In this document: positions 7,742 to 16,448 of the stretch, in pieces
Position numbering within the stretch: the stretch's first letter is position 1
How the letters are laid out: each line of letters begins with the position of its first letter
NCBI GenBank assembly: GCA_049116315.1
Contig: JAGDZD010000006.1
Location: forward strand, 108,421-172,420
Length of the DNA: 64,000 nucleotides
Source: Thalassobius sp049116315
Lineage (GTDB): Bacteria; Pseudomonadota; Alphaproteobacteria; Rhodobacterales; Rhodobacteraceae
Direction: 5' to 3'
The notes under the pieces: model-generated
The model's input: the letters and a program-made list of their open reading frames with translations, nothing else
The model's database searches: none
Told to the model about the DNA's origin: nothing
Translations under genes and position numbers: made by a program

Positions 7742-7861
7742 TGGTGTTCCTCCGTTGGCGCACGCTAGCACCGCGCCTGACAGAGGTGGTATTATCGGGC
7801 TAATACAGCCGCAATTATTCAACATTACGCCGCAAATGGCAGCCCGACCTTTGGCCCAAAC

Positions 7862-7886
7862 GTGAGGGGCAGTTGCCGCCCCTCAC
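7862..7886 (-). terminator. Hairpin terminator downstream of the SDR gene
   Basis: A 9-base-pair perfect stem (GTGAGGGGC, 7862-7870; GCCCCTCAC, 7878-7886) with a 7-base loop, about 12 bases past the SDR stop in the transcribed direction. No run of U follows. It divides the SDR gene from the VOC group. Confidence 0.5.
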
Positions 7887-7897
7887 CCTGGTTTGGA

Positions 7898-8653
7898 CTA
7901 GTTGCGCCCGGCGCGGACACCGCCGTCAACATCGTGTACAGCACCGGTTGTCCAACCTGCGGCATCCGACAAAAGAAACAAAATATGCTGTGCGACATCG
8001 TCAGGGCGTCCGATCCGGCCAACAGGGTGAAAGCCGCCAAACCCTTCTTGCAGCGTTTCTGCCACCTTGTCCGCGTCGATGAACGATTCAAAAATGGGCG
8101 TCAGCACCAGCGCCGGGGACACGGCGTTCACCCGAATATTGTGATCGCCCAGCTCCATCGCCAAATGCTGTGTCAAAGAATGCAGGCCCGCTTTGGCCAT
8201 CGAGTAAGCCGAAGACGGCGTGGCCTTGACCGACTGCTTTGCCCACATCGACCCAATAAACACAATCGAGCCGCCCCCATGTTTGACCATGTTGCGCGCG
8301 ACGGCCTGAGTGGCAAAAAACATTCCACGGTTCAGCGCGTGATACCCATCAAAATCTTCTCCTTCATGGTCTAGGAAGGGTTTTGGAAAGAAGGAACCAG
8401 CGGCATTGACCAGATGCTCTAGGTGTCGACCCTCTGCGTCAATTTTCGCAACTAAGCGAGACACCGACTCTTGATCTTTCAAATCTGCCTGAACAATGTC
8501 TGACGACCCTGAAAGCTGGCTCTGCGCCGCTTCTAGTTTTTGCAGATCGCGCCCGACCAACAGAACGTGGTGGCCTTGATCTGAAAGCAGTTTTGCCGTT
8601 GCCAGCCCCATCCCTGTAGACCCGCCTACAACTACGCTCACTTTAGATGTCAT
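7898..8653 (-). CDS. SDR family oxidoreductase
   Basis: A classical short-chain dehydrogenase of 251 residues. The cofactor motif GGSTGMGLA is at about residues 10-18, NAAG at about 84, the catalytic Ser in FIGSMWA (about 132) and the YSMAK active-site pair at about 147-151. The C-terminus GWTTGAVHDVDGGVRAG is usual. The start at 8653 directly faces the TetR gene at 8754, and the space between holds two palindromes that probably bind that regulator. Regulation by a divergent TetR suggests an inducible oxidoreductase for a small hydrophobic or carbonyl compound; the substrate cannot be read from the sequence. Confidence 0.88.
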   Translation of the reverse strand: MTSKVSVVVGGSTGMGLATAKLLSDQGHHVLLVGRDLQKLEAAQSQLSGSSDIVQADLKDQESVSRLVAKIDAEGRHLEHLVNAAGSFFPKPFLDHEGEDFDGYHALNRGMFFATQAVARNMVKHGGGSIVFIGSMWAKQSVKATPSSAYSMAKAGLHSLTQHLAMELGDHNIRVNAVSPALVLTPIFESFIDADKVAETLQEGFGGFHPVGRIGRPDDVAQHILFLLSDAAGWTTGAVHDVDGGVRAGRN

Positions 8654-8672
8654 AAGTTTTCTCCAATAAATG

Positions 8673-8737
8673 ACCTATCGATAGGTAGGTGATATTTGTC
8701 TTGATCAAATTCGACAACTCACTATCTAGTGATAGGT
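8673..8737. promoter_or_regulatory. Paired TetR-type operators between SDR and tetR genes
   Basis: Two related palindromes: ACCTATCGATAGGT (8673-8686, perfect 14-mer) and ACTATCTAGTGATAGGT (8721-8737, arms CTATC/GATAG). They share CTATC...GATAGGT half-sites, one next to each divergent gene start. This layout is typical for a TetR repressor that controls itself and its neighbour. Confidence 0.6.
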
Positions 8738-8753
8738 AAACTTGGAGGCCCCA

Positions 8754-9299
8754 ATGACCCCTGATCGCGCCGAACAAATTATGGATATCGCAGAACGCGA
8801 CATGCGTAAAAATGGCTTTGATGCTGTAAGTTTTCGGAAAATTGCCGCCGAAATCGGGATCAAAAGCGCCTCGGTTCACTATCACTTTGCGACCAAGGGC
8901 GACCTCAGCGCAGCCGTCACCCAGCGCTATAGCGATAGGTTTATCGAGGTACTGGGGTCAGCCTCTGCCCCACAAGAGACCGCGAAAGACCGCATCGCCC
9001 GGCTGGCAGCGGCCTATATCGCGTCCTATCAAGTGAATTCGAGCATCTGTCTTTGCGCCGCGCTTGGATCGGTCGCCAGTCATTTGCCCCCAGAAACGGC
9101 ACAGGGTGTAAAAGGCTTCTATCACCGCCTGATCGCATGGACTGAAACCGCGATGCAGGGCCAAGATTACTCTCTGACCCCGGCGCTGATCCTGTCTCTG
9201 CTGCAAGGCTCTATGACGCTCAGTATCGCCACTCAGGACGATGCCCCGCTGATCGCATCTCAAGACACTTTGTTACAGATGTTCGACGCTAAGGGTTAA
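8754..9299 (+). CDS. TetR/AcrR family transcriptional regulator
   Basis: A 181-residue regulator. The N-terminal helix-turn-helix is clear: RAEQIMDIAERDMRKNGFDAVSFRKIAAEIGIKSASVHYHFATKGDL (residues 4-50). The remainder is the helical ligand-binding and dimer domain. ATG 8754 is favoured because GGAG lies eight bases upstream; a TTG four codons earlier is less likely. It is divergent from the SDR gene with twin palindromic operators between, so it probably represses that gene and itself. Its stop codon overlaps the stop of the convergent ABC ATPase gene, leaving no room for a separate terminator. Confidence 0.9.
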   Translation: MTPDRAEQIMDIAERDMRKNGFDAVSFRKIAAEIGIKSASVHYHFATKGDLSAAVTQRYSDRFIEVLGSASAPQETAKDRIARLAAAYIASYQVNSSICLCAALGSVASHLPPETAQGVKGFYHRLIAWTETAMQGQDYSLTPALILSLLQGSMTLSIATQDDAPLIASQDTLLQMFDAKG

Positions 9300-10996
9300 A
9301 CACCCGGCGCGTCCGACAAGGCCTCTAGGCGTGGCATGAGGTCCAGCAATTCGCGCGTGTAAGCGGTCTGAGGGGCCGAGAACAGCGCCTCTGTGTCCTG
9401 AAGTTCAACAACCTGCCCCTCTTTCATGACGGCCACCCGGTCACACATCTGCCGGACAACCGGCAAATCATGGCTGATGAACAACAGCGTCAAACCGAGA
9501 TGGTGCTGCAGATCTTTGAGGATATTGAGGATCTGCGCTTGAATAGAAACATCCAACGCGCTGGTTGGCTCATCACACACCAGAAAGCGTGGTTGCGTCG
9601 CCAGAGCGCGCGCAATCGAAATTCGCTGCCGCTGACCACCCGAGAATTCATGCGGGTATTTCAAACCAGCGTCTGCGCCCAGCCCCACCTGATCCAGAAG
9701 TTCAGCCACCCGGTCTTTGATCGCCCGTCCGGTCAGCAATTTGTGATGCCGGATCGGTTCGGCGACAATGGCATCCACGCGCATACGGGGGTTCAATGAC
9801 GAAAACGGATCCTGAAAGATCATCTGAATGTCTTGCCGAAAGGCCAGCTGTGCGGCGCGATCCTTTGGGTTGTTGACCCGCTTTCCATCGAAACTGACAG
9901 TGCCCTCGTCGGCTTTGTACAGTCCACAAATCATGCGGGCGACGGTCGACTTGCCAGACCCGCTCTCGCCAACGACGCCGAACACCTCGCCCGGAAGGAT
10001 GTCAAAGCTGACATTGTCGACAGCCGTAAAGCTTTCGCGTTTCCACGGCAAAAGGCTGCGCTTTTGGGCGAACCGTTTGGTCAGATTGCGCGCTTCGACC
10101 AATGGCACAGTTGGGTCTTGATTGACCTTGGGCCAATCGCGGGCCAAATCCTCGATGGCAAATCGGGTGTCGCGTCCACCATAGCTGACCTGTGGAAATC
10201 GATGCAACTTGACCTTGGGACGCGGCACAGCCGCAATCAGCGACTGCGTATAGGCGTGTTGGGGCTGGCCCATCACCTGCGCTGTTGGACCACTTTCCAC
10301 CACCTGACCTTGATACATCACGGTCACCTTATCGGTGGTATCGGCAATGACCCCCATGTCATGGGTGATCAGGATCACGCCCACTTGGCGCTCTTGGGTC
10401 AAATCCTTGATCAGATCCAAAATCTGCGCCTGCACAGCAACATCCAAGGCGGTTGTCGGCTCGTCTGCGATGATGACATCAGGTTCAGAGCACAGCGCCA
10501 AAGCGATCACCACCCGTTGACGCATCCCGCCAGAAAACTGGTGCGGATATTGATCCAGACGTGTCGCTGGATCTGGAATACCAACCCGATCCAATAATTC
10601 AAAAGCCCGGGCATTGGCTTCATCTTTGCTCAGCTCCAGATGGGCCAAAATGGTTTCGACCAACTGTTGGCGAATGGTGAACAAAGGATTGAGCGAGGTC
10701 AAAGGATCCTGAAAGATCATAGAAATCTTTTTGCCGCGCAGGTCTCGCATCGCGTCAGCGTCCAAACCGCTGATGGCTTCGCCGCGAAAATCAATGGTGC
10801 CCCCGGCAATGCGCCCGGGACGATCAAGCAAGCCCATGATCGCGGCGCCAATGGTCGATTTTCCCGCGCCGCTTTCCCCCACCAGACCATGAATCTGGCC
10901 CGGCTCAACGGTCAGATCGGCCTGATCAACCGCCTTGAACACTTGGCGGCGGGTTGGGAATTCGACGGTTAGGTCTTTGATTTCGAGTAAGCTCAT
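9296..10996 (-). CDS. ABC transporter ATP-binding protein, fused DppD-DppF (two nucleotide-binding domains)
   Basis: A 566-residue tandem ATPase. The first domain has Walker A GESGAGKST (about 38) and signature FSGGMRQR (about 158); the second has Walker A GESGSGKST (about 345) and signature FSGGQRQR (about 455). Oligopeptide-type C-terminal extensions follow each. Together the halves replace the separate DppD and DppF subunits and energise uptake through DppB/DppC. It is the last gene of the operon binding protein - DppB - DppC - DppDF, 9 bases after DppC. Its end overlaps the end of the convergent TetR gene by four bases. The substrate may be a peptide, but this class also carries sugars, nickel or opines. 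Confidence 0.92.
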   Translation of the reverse strand: MSLLEIKDLTVEFPTRRQVFKAVDQADLTVEPGQIHGLVGESGAGKSTIGAAIMGLLDRPGRIAGGTIDFRGEAISGLDADAMRDLRGKKISMIFQDPLTSLNPLFTIRQQLVETILAHLELSKDEANARAFELLDRVGIPDPATRLDQYPHQFSGGMRQRVVIALALCSEPDVIIADEPTTALDVAVQAQILDLIKDLTQERQVGVILITHDMGVIADTTDKVTVMYQGQVVESGPTAQVMGQPQHAYTQSLIAAVPRPKVKLHRFPQVSYGGRDTRFAIEDLARDWPKVNQDPTVPLVEARNLTKRFAQKRSLLPWKRESFTAVDNVSFDILPGEVFGVVGESGSGKSTVARMICGLYKADEGTVSFDGKRVNNPKDRAAQLAFRQDIQMIFQDPFSSLNPRMRVDAIVAEPIRHHKLLTGRAIKDRVAELLDQVGLGADAGLKYPHEFSGGQRQRISIARALATQPRFLVCDEPTSALDVSIQAQILNILKDLQHHLGLTLLFISHDLPVVRQMCDRVAVMKEGQVVELQDTEALFSAPQTAYTRELLDLMPRLEALSDAPGV

Positions 10997-11005
10997 GTCG
11001 ATCCC

Positions 11006-11935
11006 CTATCGCAATTTGGGGTTAAGCGCATCGCGCAGCCAGTCCCCCAGCAGATTGACCGATAAGGCCAACGCCAGCAGTGTCACGGATGGGAAAAACA
11101 GGATCCACCATTCGCCTGAGAACAGGTAGTTCTGCCCGATACGGATCAACGTGCCCAAAGAGGGCTGCGTTGACGGTGCGCCCACGCCAAGAAAGGACAA
11201 CGTGGCTTCGGCGATGATCGCCAAGGCCAAACTGATCGTTGCAATCACCAGCACCGGTGACAGCACGTTTGGCAAGATGTGGCGGAACAGGATCGGGATC
11301 GAGCCACGGCCAATCAGCCGCGCCGCTTGGACGTATTCTTTGTTCCGCTCAACCAAGGTGGCACCACGCACCACCCGGGCGAATTGAACCCAATCCGACA
11401 AACCAATCGCCAAGATCAATACCCAGATTGCCAGCTGATCGCGGTATTCCACCGGGGTAAAACCTTTGGCCACGCCAAAAATCAACATGGCCACCAAGAT
11501 TGACGGAAAGGTCAGCTGTACGTCCGCGATCCGCATGATGATGGTATCAACCCAGCCCCCAAAATAACCTGATATCAGGCCAAGCGTGACCCCGATGACC
11601 AAGCCAAGCGTGACCGCTGCGAACCCAACAAACAGCGAAATTCGCATGCCATACAGGATGGTTGAAAACACATCGCGTCCCTGATCGTCCGTGCCCATCA
11701 GAAAGCTGTCGCCCGTAAAGGCATTGGGCGTGTTGGGCGCAGAAAACCCGTTCATCAAGTTCAAACTGGCAGGATCAAAGGGGTTCATCGTGGCCAGAAG
11801 CGGCGCAAAAAGTGCCGACAGCACCAACAACACCGTCACCACAAAGGAAATCATCGCAATAGGTGAGCGGCGGAAATTCCAAGCAAAATCGCTGTCCCAT
11901 GCACGATACAGGCGGGATTTGGGGGCGTCACTCAT
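11006..11935 (-). CDS. Oligopeptide/dipeptide-class ABC transporter permease, DppC family
   Basis: A 309-residue membrane protein with about six helices. The N-terminal part carries the OppC-type N domain (FRRSPIAMISFVVTVLLVLSALFAPLLA), and FLMGTDDQGRDVFS is the classic DppC/OppC block. The EAA loop for ATPase contact is EATLSFLGVG preceded by LPNVLSPVL. The start overlaps the DppB stop by four bases (11932-11935), showing translational coupling. It forms the membrane channel with DppB and is powered by the fused DppDF ATPase downstream. Confidence 0.93.
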   Translation of the reverse strand: MSDAPKSRLYRAWDSDFAWNFRRSPIAMISFVVTVLLVLSALFAPLLATMNPFDPASLNLMNGFSAPNTPNAFTGDSFLMGTDDQGRDVFSTILYGMRISLFVGFAAVTLGLVIGVTLGLISGYFGGWVDTIIMRIADVQLTFPSILVAMLIFGVAKGFTPVEYRDQLAIWVLILAIGLSDWVQFARVVRGATLVERNKEYVQAARLIGRGSIPILFRHILPNVLSPVLVIATISLALAIIAEATLSFLGVGAPSTQPSLGTLIRIGQNYLFSGEWWILFFPSVTLLALALSVNLLGDWLRDALNPKLR

Positions 11936-12894
11936 CCGCGCAACCTCGGGTCAATAGCTACGTACAGCAGATCAACTGCCAAATTGATGGCCACAAACAT
12001 GACCGAAATCAGCATCAAATAGGCCGCCATCACAGGGATATCGACAAACTGAACTGCGTTGATGAACAACAGGCCCACACCGGGCCACTGGAATACTGTT
12101 TCGGTGATGATCGCAAAGGCGATGATCGATCCAAGCTGCAACCCCGTGACTGTGATCACGGGCACCATCGTATTCTTTAAGGCGTGGCGAAACGTGACCG
12201 CACGTTCAGACAGGCCGCGCGCGCGGGCAAAACGCACATAATCTTGGCGCAGAACCTCCAGCATTTCAGAGCGCACCAAGCGCATGATCAGCGTCATTTG
12301 GTACAATCCCAATGTGATCGCGGGCAAAATCAAGGCGCGCAGGCCACTGCTGGTCAGAAAGCCAGTGGTCCAGCCGCCAACCTCGACAACGTCGCCGCGG
12401 CCAAAGCTGGGCAACATATCCAGCTCAACGGAAAAGACGTAGATCAGCAAGATACCGATCAAGAATGTGGGCAGCGAAACCCCGACAAGGCTAAGTGTCA
12501 TGATGGTGTGGGCGGCGATGCCATTGCGGCGGATCGCCGTGAAAACGCCCAATATGATCCCCAAACTCAGCGCAAAGAACCCCGAGACCGCAGCCAACTC
12601 CAGCGTCGCTGGGGCGCGTTCAATCAGGATATCCGCCACTGGGCGGCCCTGTTCATAGGACACGCCAAAATTCCCCTGCAGGGCATTGGCGATAAATTTC
12701 AAATATTGCACCACAAAGGGCTGATCCAACCCCAGTTTTGCGCGCAAACGGTCCACATCTTCTTGGGTCCGTTCCTGACCCAACATGTTGTCGATCGGAT
12801 CCCCGATAAAGGTGAACATGGCAAACGCAACCAACCCCACGACCAATAAGACGAGGAGCGACTGAAACACACGGCGGATGATATAAGAGAGCAT
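11932..12894 (-). CDS. Oligopeptide/dipeptide-class ABC transporter permease, DppB family
   Basis: A 320-residue permease with six predicted helices. The N-terminus MLSYIIRRVFQSLLVLLVVGLVAFAM and the motif IGDPIDNMLG are standard for DppB. The EAA-type region (RHALKNTMVPVITVTGLQLG, then ITETVFQWPGVG) is near residues 225-270. It is second in the operon, 46 bases after the binding-protein gene with a hairpin in that gap, and overlaps DppC by four bases. Substrate class cannot be told from the permease. Confidence 0.93.
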   Translation of the reverse strand: MLSYIIRRVFQSLLVLLVVGLVAFAMFTFIGDPIDNMLGQERTQEDVDRLRAKLGLDQPFVVQYLKFIANALQGNFGVSYEQGRPVADILIERAPATLELAAVSGFFALSLGIILGVFTAIRRNGIAAHTIMTLSLVGVSLPTFLIGILLIYVFSVELDMLPSFGRGDVVEVGGWTTGFLTSSGLRALILPAITLGLYQMTLIMRLVRSEMLEVLRQDYVRFARARGLSERAVTFRHALKNTMVPVITVTGLQLGSIIAFAIITETVFQWPGVGLLFINAVQFVDIPVMAAYLMLISVMFVAINLAVDLLYVAIDPRLRG

Positions 12895-12904
12895 AATAAT
12901 GTCA

Positions 12905-12933
12905 GCCTCGCGCCACCCGTGGCAGCGCGAGGC
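12905..12933 (-). terminator. Intercistronic hairpin between binding-protein and DppB genes
   Basis: A perfect 9-base-pair stem (GCCTCGCGC, 12905-12913; GCGCGAGGC, 12925-12933) with inner GCCAC/GTGGC pairing possible. There is no poly-U after it, so it more likely protects the 3' end of the binding-protein mRNA or causes partial termination than ends all transcription. Confidence 0.6.
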
Positions 12934-12940
12934 CAGTGTC

Positions 12941-14506
12941 TTAGTTGACGCTTACCCAACGCAGGATAAAGAAGTTATCCGGACGCTGTGTCAGCTCGAT
13001 GTTGTCGCCTGTGCCCCAAACCAATGGCTGCACATAAAGGGGCACATAGGTGTGTTCGGACTGATAGATGCTGGTGATCTCGTCGATCATGCCCTGACGC
13101 TTGGTGGCATCGATTTCCGATTGGATCATTGGCAACAGCTCGTCCACGCGTGCGTTAGAGAAACCACCAAAGTTCCATGATCCCAACTTCTTCTCAGAGT
13201 TTGGAGTGGTGACCAAGAAGCGCACTGGGTGCTCGTGGTCGAACGTGCCCGGAGACCAACCCAACAGGTACATGTCGTAGTTGTCCGCGCGCAGCTCTGG
13301 CCAGTAGTTCTGAACCGGCATGGCGTCCAACTCAGCAGTGATACCAACCTGCGCCAGCATGCTGGTTACAGCCTGACACACCGCTTCGTCGTTCAGATAG
13401 CGGTTGTTTGGGCATTTCAAACCAAACGAGAACCCATCTGCATAACCAGCTTCGGCCAACAGGGCCTTGGCAGCGGCAGGGTCATACGCTGGACGATCCG
13501 CGTTGGCGGTCGAATAACCGTTCATCGCTGGGCTGACCAACTGGCTGGCGGCTTCGGCGCTGCCGCGCATAATGGTTTGCAAGATCGCATCAACATTGAT
13601 CGACTTGGCAACCGCTTCACGCACACGCACGTCCTGGAACGGGTTCTTTTCACCCGCCATGGCAGTGTATTTCAACTGATCCGCTTCGTGACCAAAGCCC
13701 AGCATGATGACACGGGCTTCGATGCCGCGGATCACTTTGGTGCCGTCACGTTCGTCCACACGGGCCGCATCTTGGATTGGCACCGGGTTGATCATGTCCA
13801 CATCGCCAGACAGCAAAGCCGCAACGGCGGTCGCTGGGTTGTCGATAGGGGTAAAGGTGGCTTCGGTGATGTTGTGCTCAGCCTCATCCCACCAGCCGGC
13901 GAAGGGTGTCAATGTGGTGGTCAGACCGGGCTGGCGATCAGACACAACAAAGGCACCAGTGCCATTGGCATTCAAGGTGGCATAGTTGCCGTTCTCTTTG
14001 TCGGGCAAAGCCGCGTTGTTGGCCTCTGCCCAGCCCTTGTCCATGATCATCCAGTTGGCGATCGAGTCAGGGAAAATTGGGTTCGGAGCTGTCGTCAGGA
14101 TATCGACGGTAAAGTCATCAACCACGGTCACACCAGACACAGGCGCAAACCAGCTGCGGGTGTCTGAAGCTTCGGACGACGCACGCTCATAGCTGAACAG
14201 AACATCTTCTGCGGTGAATGCGGACCCATCCTGGAAGGTCACGCCTTCACGCAGGTGGAAACGCCAGCCTTCGCCTGCGCCAATTGGTTCCCAAGAGGTG
14301 GCCAATGCAGGTTCAATCGCCATGTCTTTGCCACGGCGGACAAGACCTTCGTAAACGTTGTTCAAAAAGCCCAGCACAGGTGCAGAGTTCACTGCATGCG
14401 GATCCATTGTTTGTGGATCTGTGGTTCCTGCCCAGCGGAATGTTTCCGCAGAGGCAGTGTGGGCCATGCTAAGGGCCATCGCCGAAACGGCAGCTAGTCT
14501 AAACAT
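12941..14506 (-). CDS. ABC transporter substrate-binding protein, peptide/opine/nickel family 5
   Basis: A 521-residue periplasmic binding protein with a signal peptide (MFRLAAVSAMALSMAHTASA, cut before ETFRW). Family SBP_bac_5 features are TTDPQTMDPHAVNSAP near the mature N-terminus, FHLREGVTFQDGSAFTAEDVLFSYE (about 92-116) and DMYLLGWSPGTFDHEHP (about 415). The family binds peptides, glycosides or metal chelates. It is the first gene of the importer operon, with a promoter region at 14507-14716 and a hairpin after its stop. The upstream IclR-SMP-30 fusion regulator suggests that the ligand could be a sugar acid or lactone rather than a peptide, but this is only inference. Confidence 0.93.
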   Translation of the reverse strand: MFRLAAVSAMALSMAHTASAETFRWAGTTDPQTMDPHAVNSAPVLGFLNNVYEGLVRRGKDMAIEPALATSWEPIGAGEGWRFHLREGVTFQDGSAFTAEDVLFSYERASSEASDTRSWFAPVSGVTVVDDFTVDILTTAPNPIFPDSIANWMIMDKGWAEANNAALPDKENGNYATLNANGTGAFVVSDRQPGLTTTLTPFAGWWDEAEHNITEATFTPIDNPATAVAALLSGDVDMINPVPIQDAARVDERDGTKVIRGIEARVIMLGFGHEADQLKYTAMAGEKNPFQDVRVREAVAKSINVDAILQTIMRGSAEAASQLVSPAMNGYSTANADRPAYDPAAAKALLAEAGYADGFSFGLKCPNNRYLNDEAVCQAVTSMLAQVGITAELDAMPVQNYWPELRADNYDMYLLGWSPGTFDHEHPVRFLVTTPNSEKKLGSWNFGGFSNARVDELLPMIQSEIDATKRQGMIDEITSIYQSEHTYVPLYVQPLVWGTGDNIELTQRPDNFFILRWVSVN

Positions 14507-14614
14507 TTCTTTTCCCTTCTGTTGGTATGAGGTGGGGTTTGGGTCTACGCCTTTTCCCCGTTCGTTGCAGAGTGTTTCTATCGGTCAACTTAGTGCAATT
14601 TCGCCGAAAACAAT

Positions 14615-14628
14615 AAATTGATCAATTT
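14615..14628. promoter_or_regulatory. Candidate operator palindrome upstream of the binding-protein gene
   Basis: AAATTGATCAATTT is a perfect 14-base palindrome, 109 bases before the binding-protein start and 89 bases after the IclR-SMP-30 stop. It is the only strong symmetric site I found in this 210-base gap and fits the AT-rich palindromes IclR proteins bind. No other feature is seen in the gap. Confidence 0.4.
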
Positions 14629-14716
14629 GTTACTGGACAGAGCGGACCCTACACGGCGCGCCTTGAAAGAGTGAGTAAAATTCCCGTGTGTCTGAGTGAA
14701 TCTTGCGGTTAATCGT

Positions 14717-16321
14717 TCAACAGATGTTTTCATAGACAAAGACGTGACCTGCCAGCGGCGCGTTTTCAAGCTCCACCTGACTGAGCCCGGATCGCCGCGA
14801 CGTGATCATCAAATCACGACCCGATTTACCGCCAATACACATGCCCGTCACATCTGGCACCGGCAGCAGGACTTTTTGCAGAATTTCCCCCGCCGGGCTG
14901 AGCTGGTGCACAATCCAACCGTCGTTGAAAGCCAGCCAAAGGTTGGCGTCGCAATCCATCGCCATCGCCGAGGGTTGCCCCAGAGCTTTGGAGAATTGAG
15001 CGACCTGCATCAGGCGTTTGCTTTCGATGTCATAAGCGAACAAAACGGCCTGCTCTGAACTGGACGCATAGACCCGTTGAAACGTCGAACAAAAGGTAAT
15101 CCTGCTGGCGCCCATCGGGAACCGCGCGTGATTTGTCACCATGCCCGAAGAATCGATACTGATCAGCAGGTTCTGATGGTCGTCGGCCAACAGGCACCAA
15201 ACGGAGCCATTTTCACCGGGGACAACGGCCTCGACCGCCCCCGGCAGCAGCGCCGATTTTCCCGTTGACAGATTCGTCATCAAATTGTCCGAAAACGCCA
15301 GCGGCACGCCATGCGCGGCTATCGCCAAAGCTTCGCATTTGGGGGGCAACTTCAGACGCTCTTCGACTGAGTGAGGGCCATCCCCGACACAAAGCGTACC
15401 ATTTTCCACATCCATCCAGGCAAAGGCATTATAACTGCCGACCCAATGAGGATAGAGGTTCTCTCCGCTGCGATTTACCGTCGTCTGGATCGGGTCCACC
15501 GGTTTAACAGGTGTGAGGTCTTTGCGCTGCAACAGCTTGGTGATCCGCGCCGCAGCTTCCATGACATCATCCGCCAGTGCTTCGAGGCGAGAATATTTGA
15601 ACCGAAAACTGCGCGCCGCTACCGTCACAGACCCGACAGGGTTCCCATCAGCGTCATGCACCGCTGCCGCGACGGCTCGCACGCCGGCGGCGGATTCTTC
15701 GTCGTTGGTGGCATAGCCGCGCTCTCTGACCTGTTGCAGCTCTTCGCGCAGCGCCTCGCGTTCGACAATCGTTTTTTCGGTGATGTGATGCAGATCACCC
15801 GCCATGATTTGCTCTTGGCGTTCGGGATCCATATCCGCCAGCATTGATTTACCCGCCGCAGAGCTGTGGAACGACAGCTCTAAGCCCAAGGCCTCGAACG
15901 GGCGTTCGGGGGCCCGGTTAGACAGAGCTCGGCTGATGATTGTGGCGTGAGATTGATCATCAATCACAAAAAACGCCGCTTCGCAGATCTTGTCGCGCAA
16001 CGCATAGATTTCGGTCAGCGACACCATCAGCAAGTCATTGACAGCCATGACCTTTTGCAGGTTGGCCAATTGGCGAAACCCAATTTTGTAGCGCTTGTCA
16101 CTGTCGTCATATCGAAACAGATTGCAATCGACGTAGATTTCCAAGGCCGTTGCAACAACCACCTCGCTATAGCCCGTCACTTCGACCAATTCGTCGAACG
16201 TCAGTCCGTTGCTGCGTTCGCGCAGCTTTTCGAACAACGTCATTGTTTGCACAATGAGATCGCATTGCTCTTGGTTCAGTCGTTCAGATGACGTGCCGAT
16301 ATCAATCATATTGCGAGGCAT
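14717..16321 (-). CDS. IclR-family regulator fused to a C-terminal SMP-30/gluconolactonase-like beta-propeller
   Basis: A 534-residue protein, twice the usual IclR length. Residues 15-85 are the IclR winged helix (LTFDELVEVTGYSEVVVATALEIYV), and residues 90-265 the effector domain (LGLELSFHSSAAGKSMLADM; GYATNDEESAAGVRAVAAAV). Residues 290-534 look like an SMP-30 propeller: its end, LPVPDVTGMCIGG then MITSRRSGLSQVE and PLAGHVFVYE, is the standard SMP-30 ending. The PDG motif that carries a metal ligand reads PSA here and the NG ligand motif seems lost, so the propeller is probably a sensor, not an enzyme. Located just upstream of the ABC importer on the same strand. The start is uncertain (no clear ribosome binding site). 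Confidence 0.82.
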   Translation of the reverse strand: MPRNMIDIGTSSERLNQEQCDLIVQTMTLFEKLRERSNGLTFDELVEVTGYSEVVVATALEIYVDCNLFRYDDSDKRYKIGFRQLANLQKVMAVNDLLMVSLTEIYALRDKICEAAFFVIDDQSHATIISRALSNRAPERPFEALGLELSFHSSAAGKSMLADMDPERQEQIMAGDLHHITEKTIVEREALREELQQVRERGYATNDEESAAGVRAVAAAVHDADGNPVGSVTVAARSFRFKYSRLEALADDVMEAAARITKLLQRKDLTPVKPVDPIQTTVNRSGENLYPHWVGSYNAFAWMDVENGTLCVGDGPHSVEERLKLPPKCEALAIAAHGVPLAFSDNLMTNLSTGKSALLPGAVEAVVPGENGSVWCLLADDHQNLLISIDSSGMVTNHARFPMGASRITFCSTFQRVYASSSEQAVLFAYDIESKRLMQVAQFSKALGQPSAMAMDCDANLWLAFNDGWIVHQLSPAGEILQKVLLPVPDVTGMCIGGKSGRDLMITSRRSGLSQVELENAPLAGHVFVYENIC

Positions 16322-16448
16322 GTTATCGAATTAGAACGTGTGGTCAAATTTTTTCCCCAACATTTCAGGGAATTGCGTTGCTGTAGTGACGCCCCTGCCC
16401 TGTGTGTGGCCTTTGCTGGCATGGTTTGGGGCGTGATGACATAGCCGG

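Noticed and set aside
13229..14167. Long open frame (312 codons) on the plus strand opposite the Dpp-type binding protein
   Set aside because: It lies fully antisense to a clear SBP family 5 gene, has no ribosome binding site or family motif, and follows from the GC-rich codon use of the real gene.
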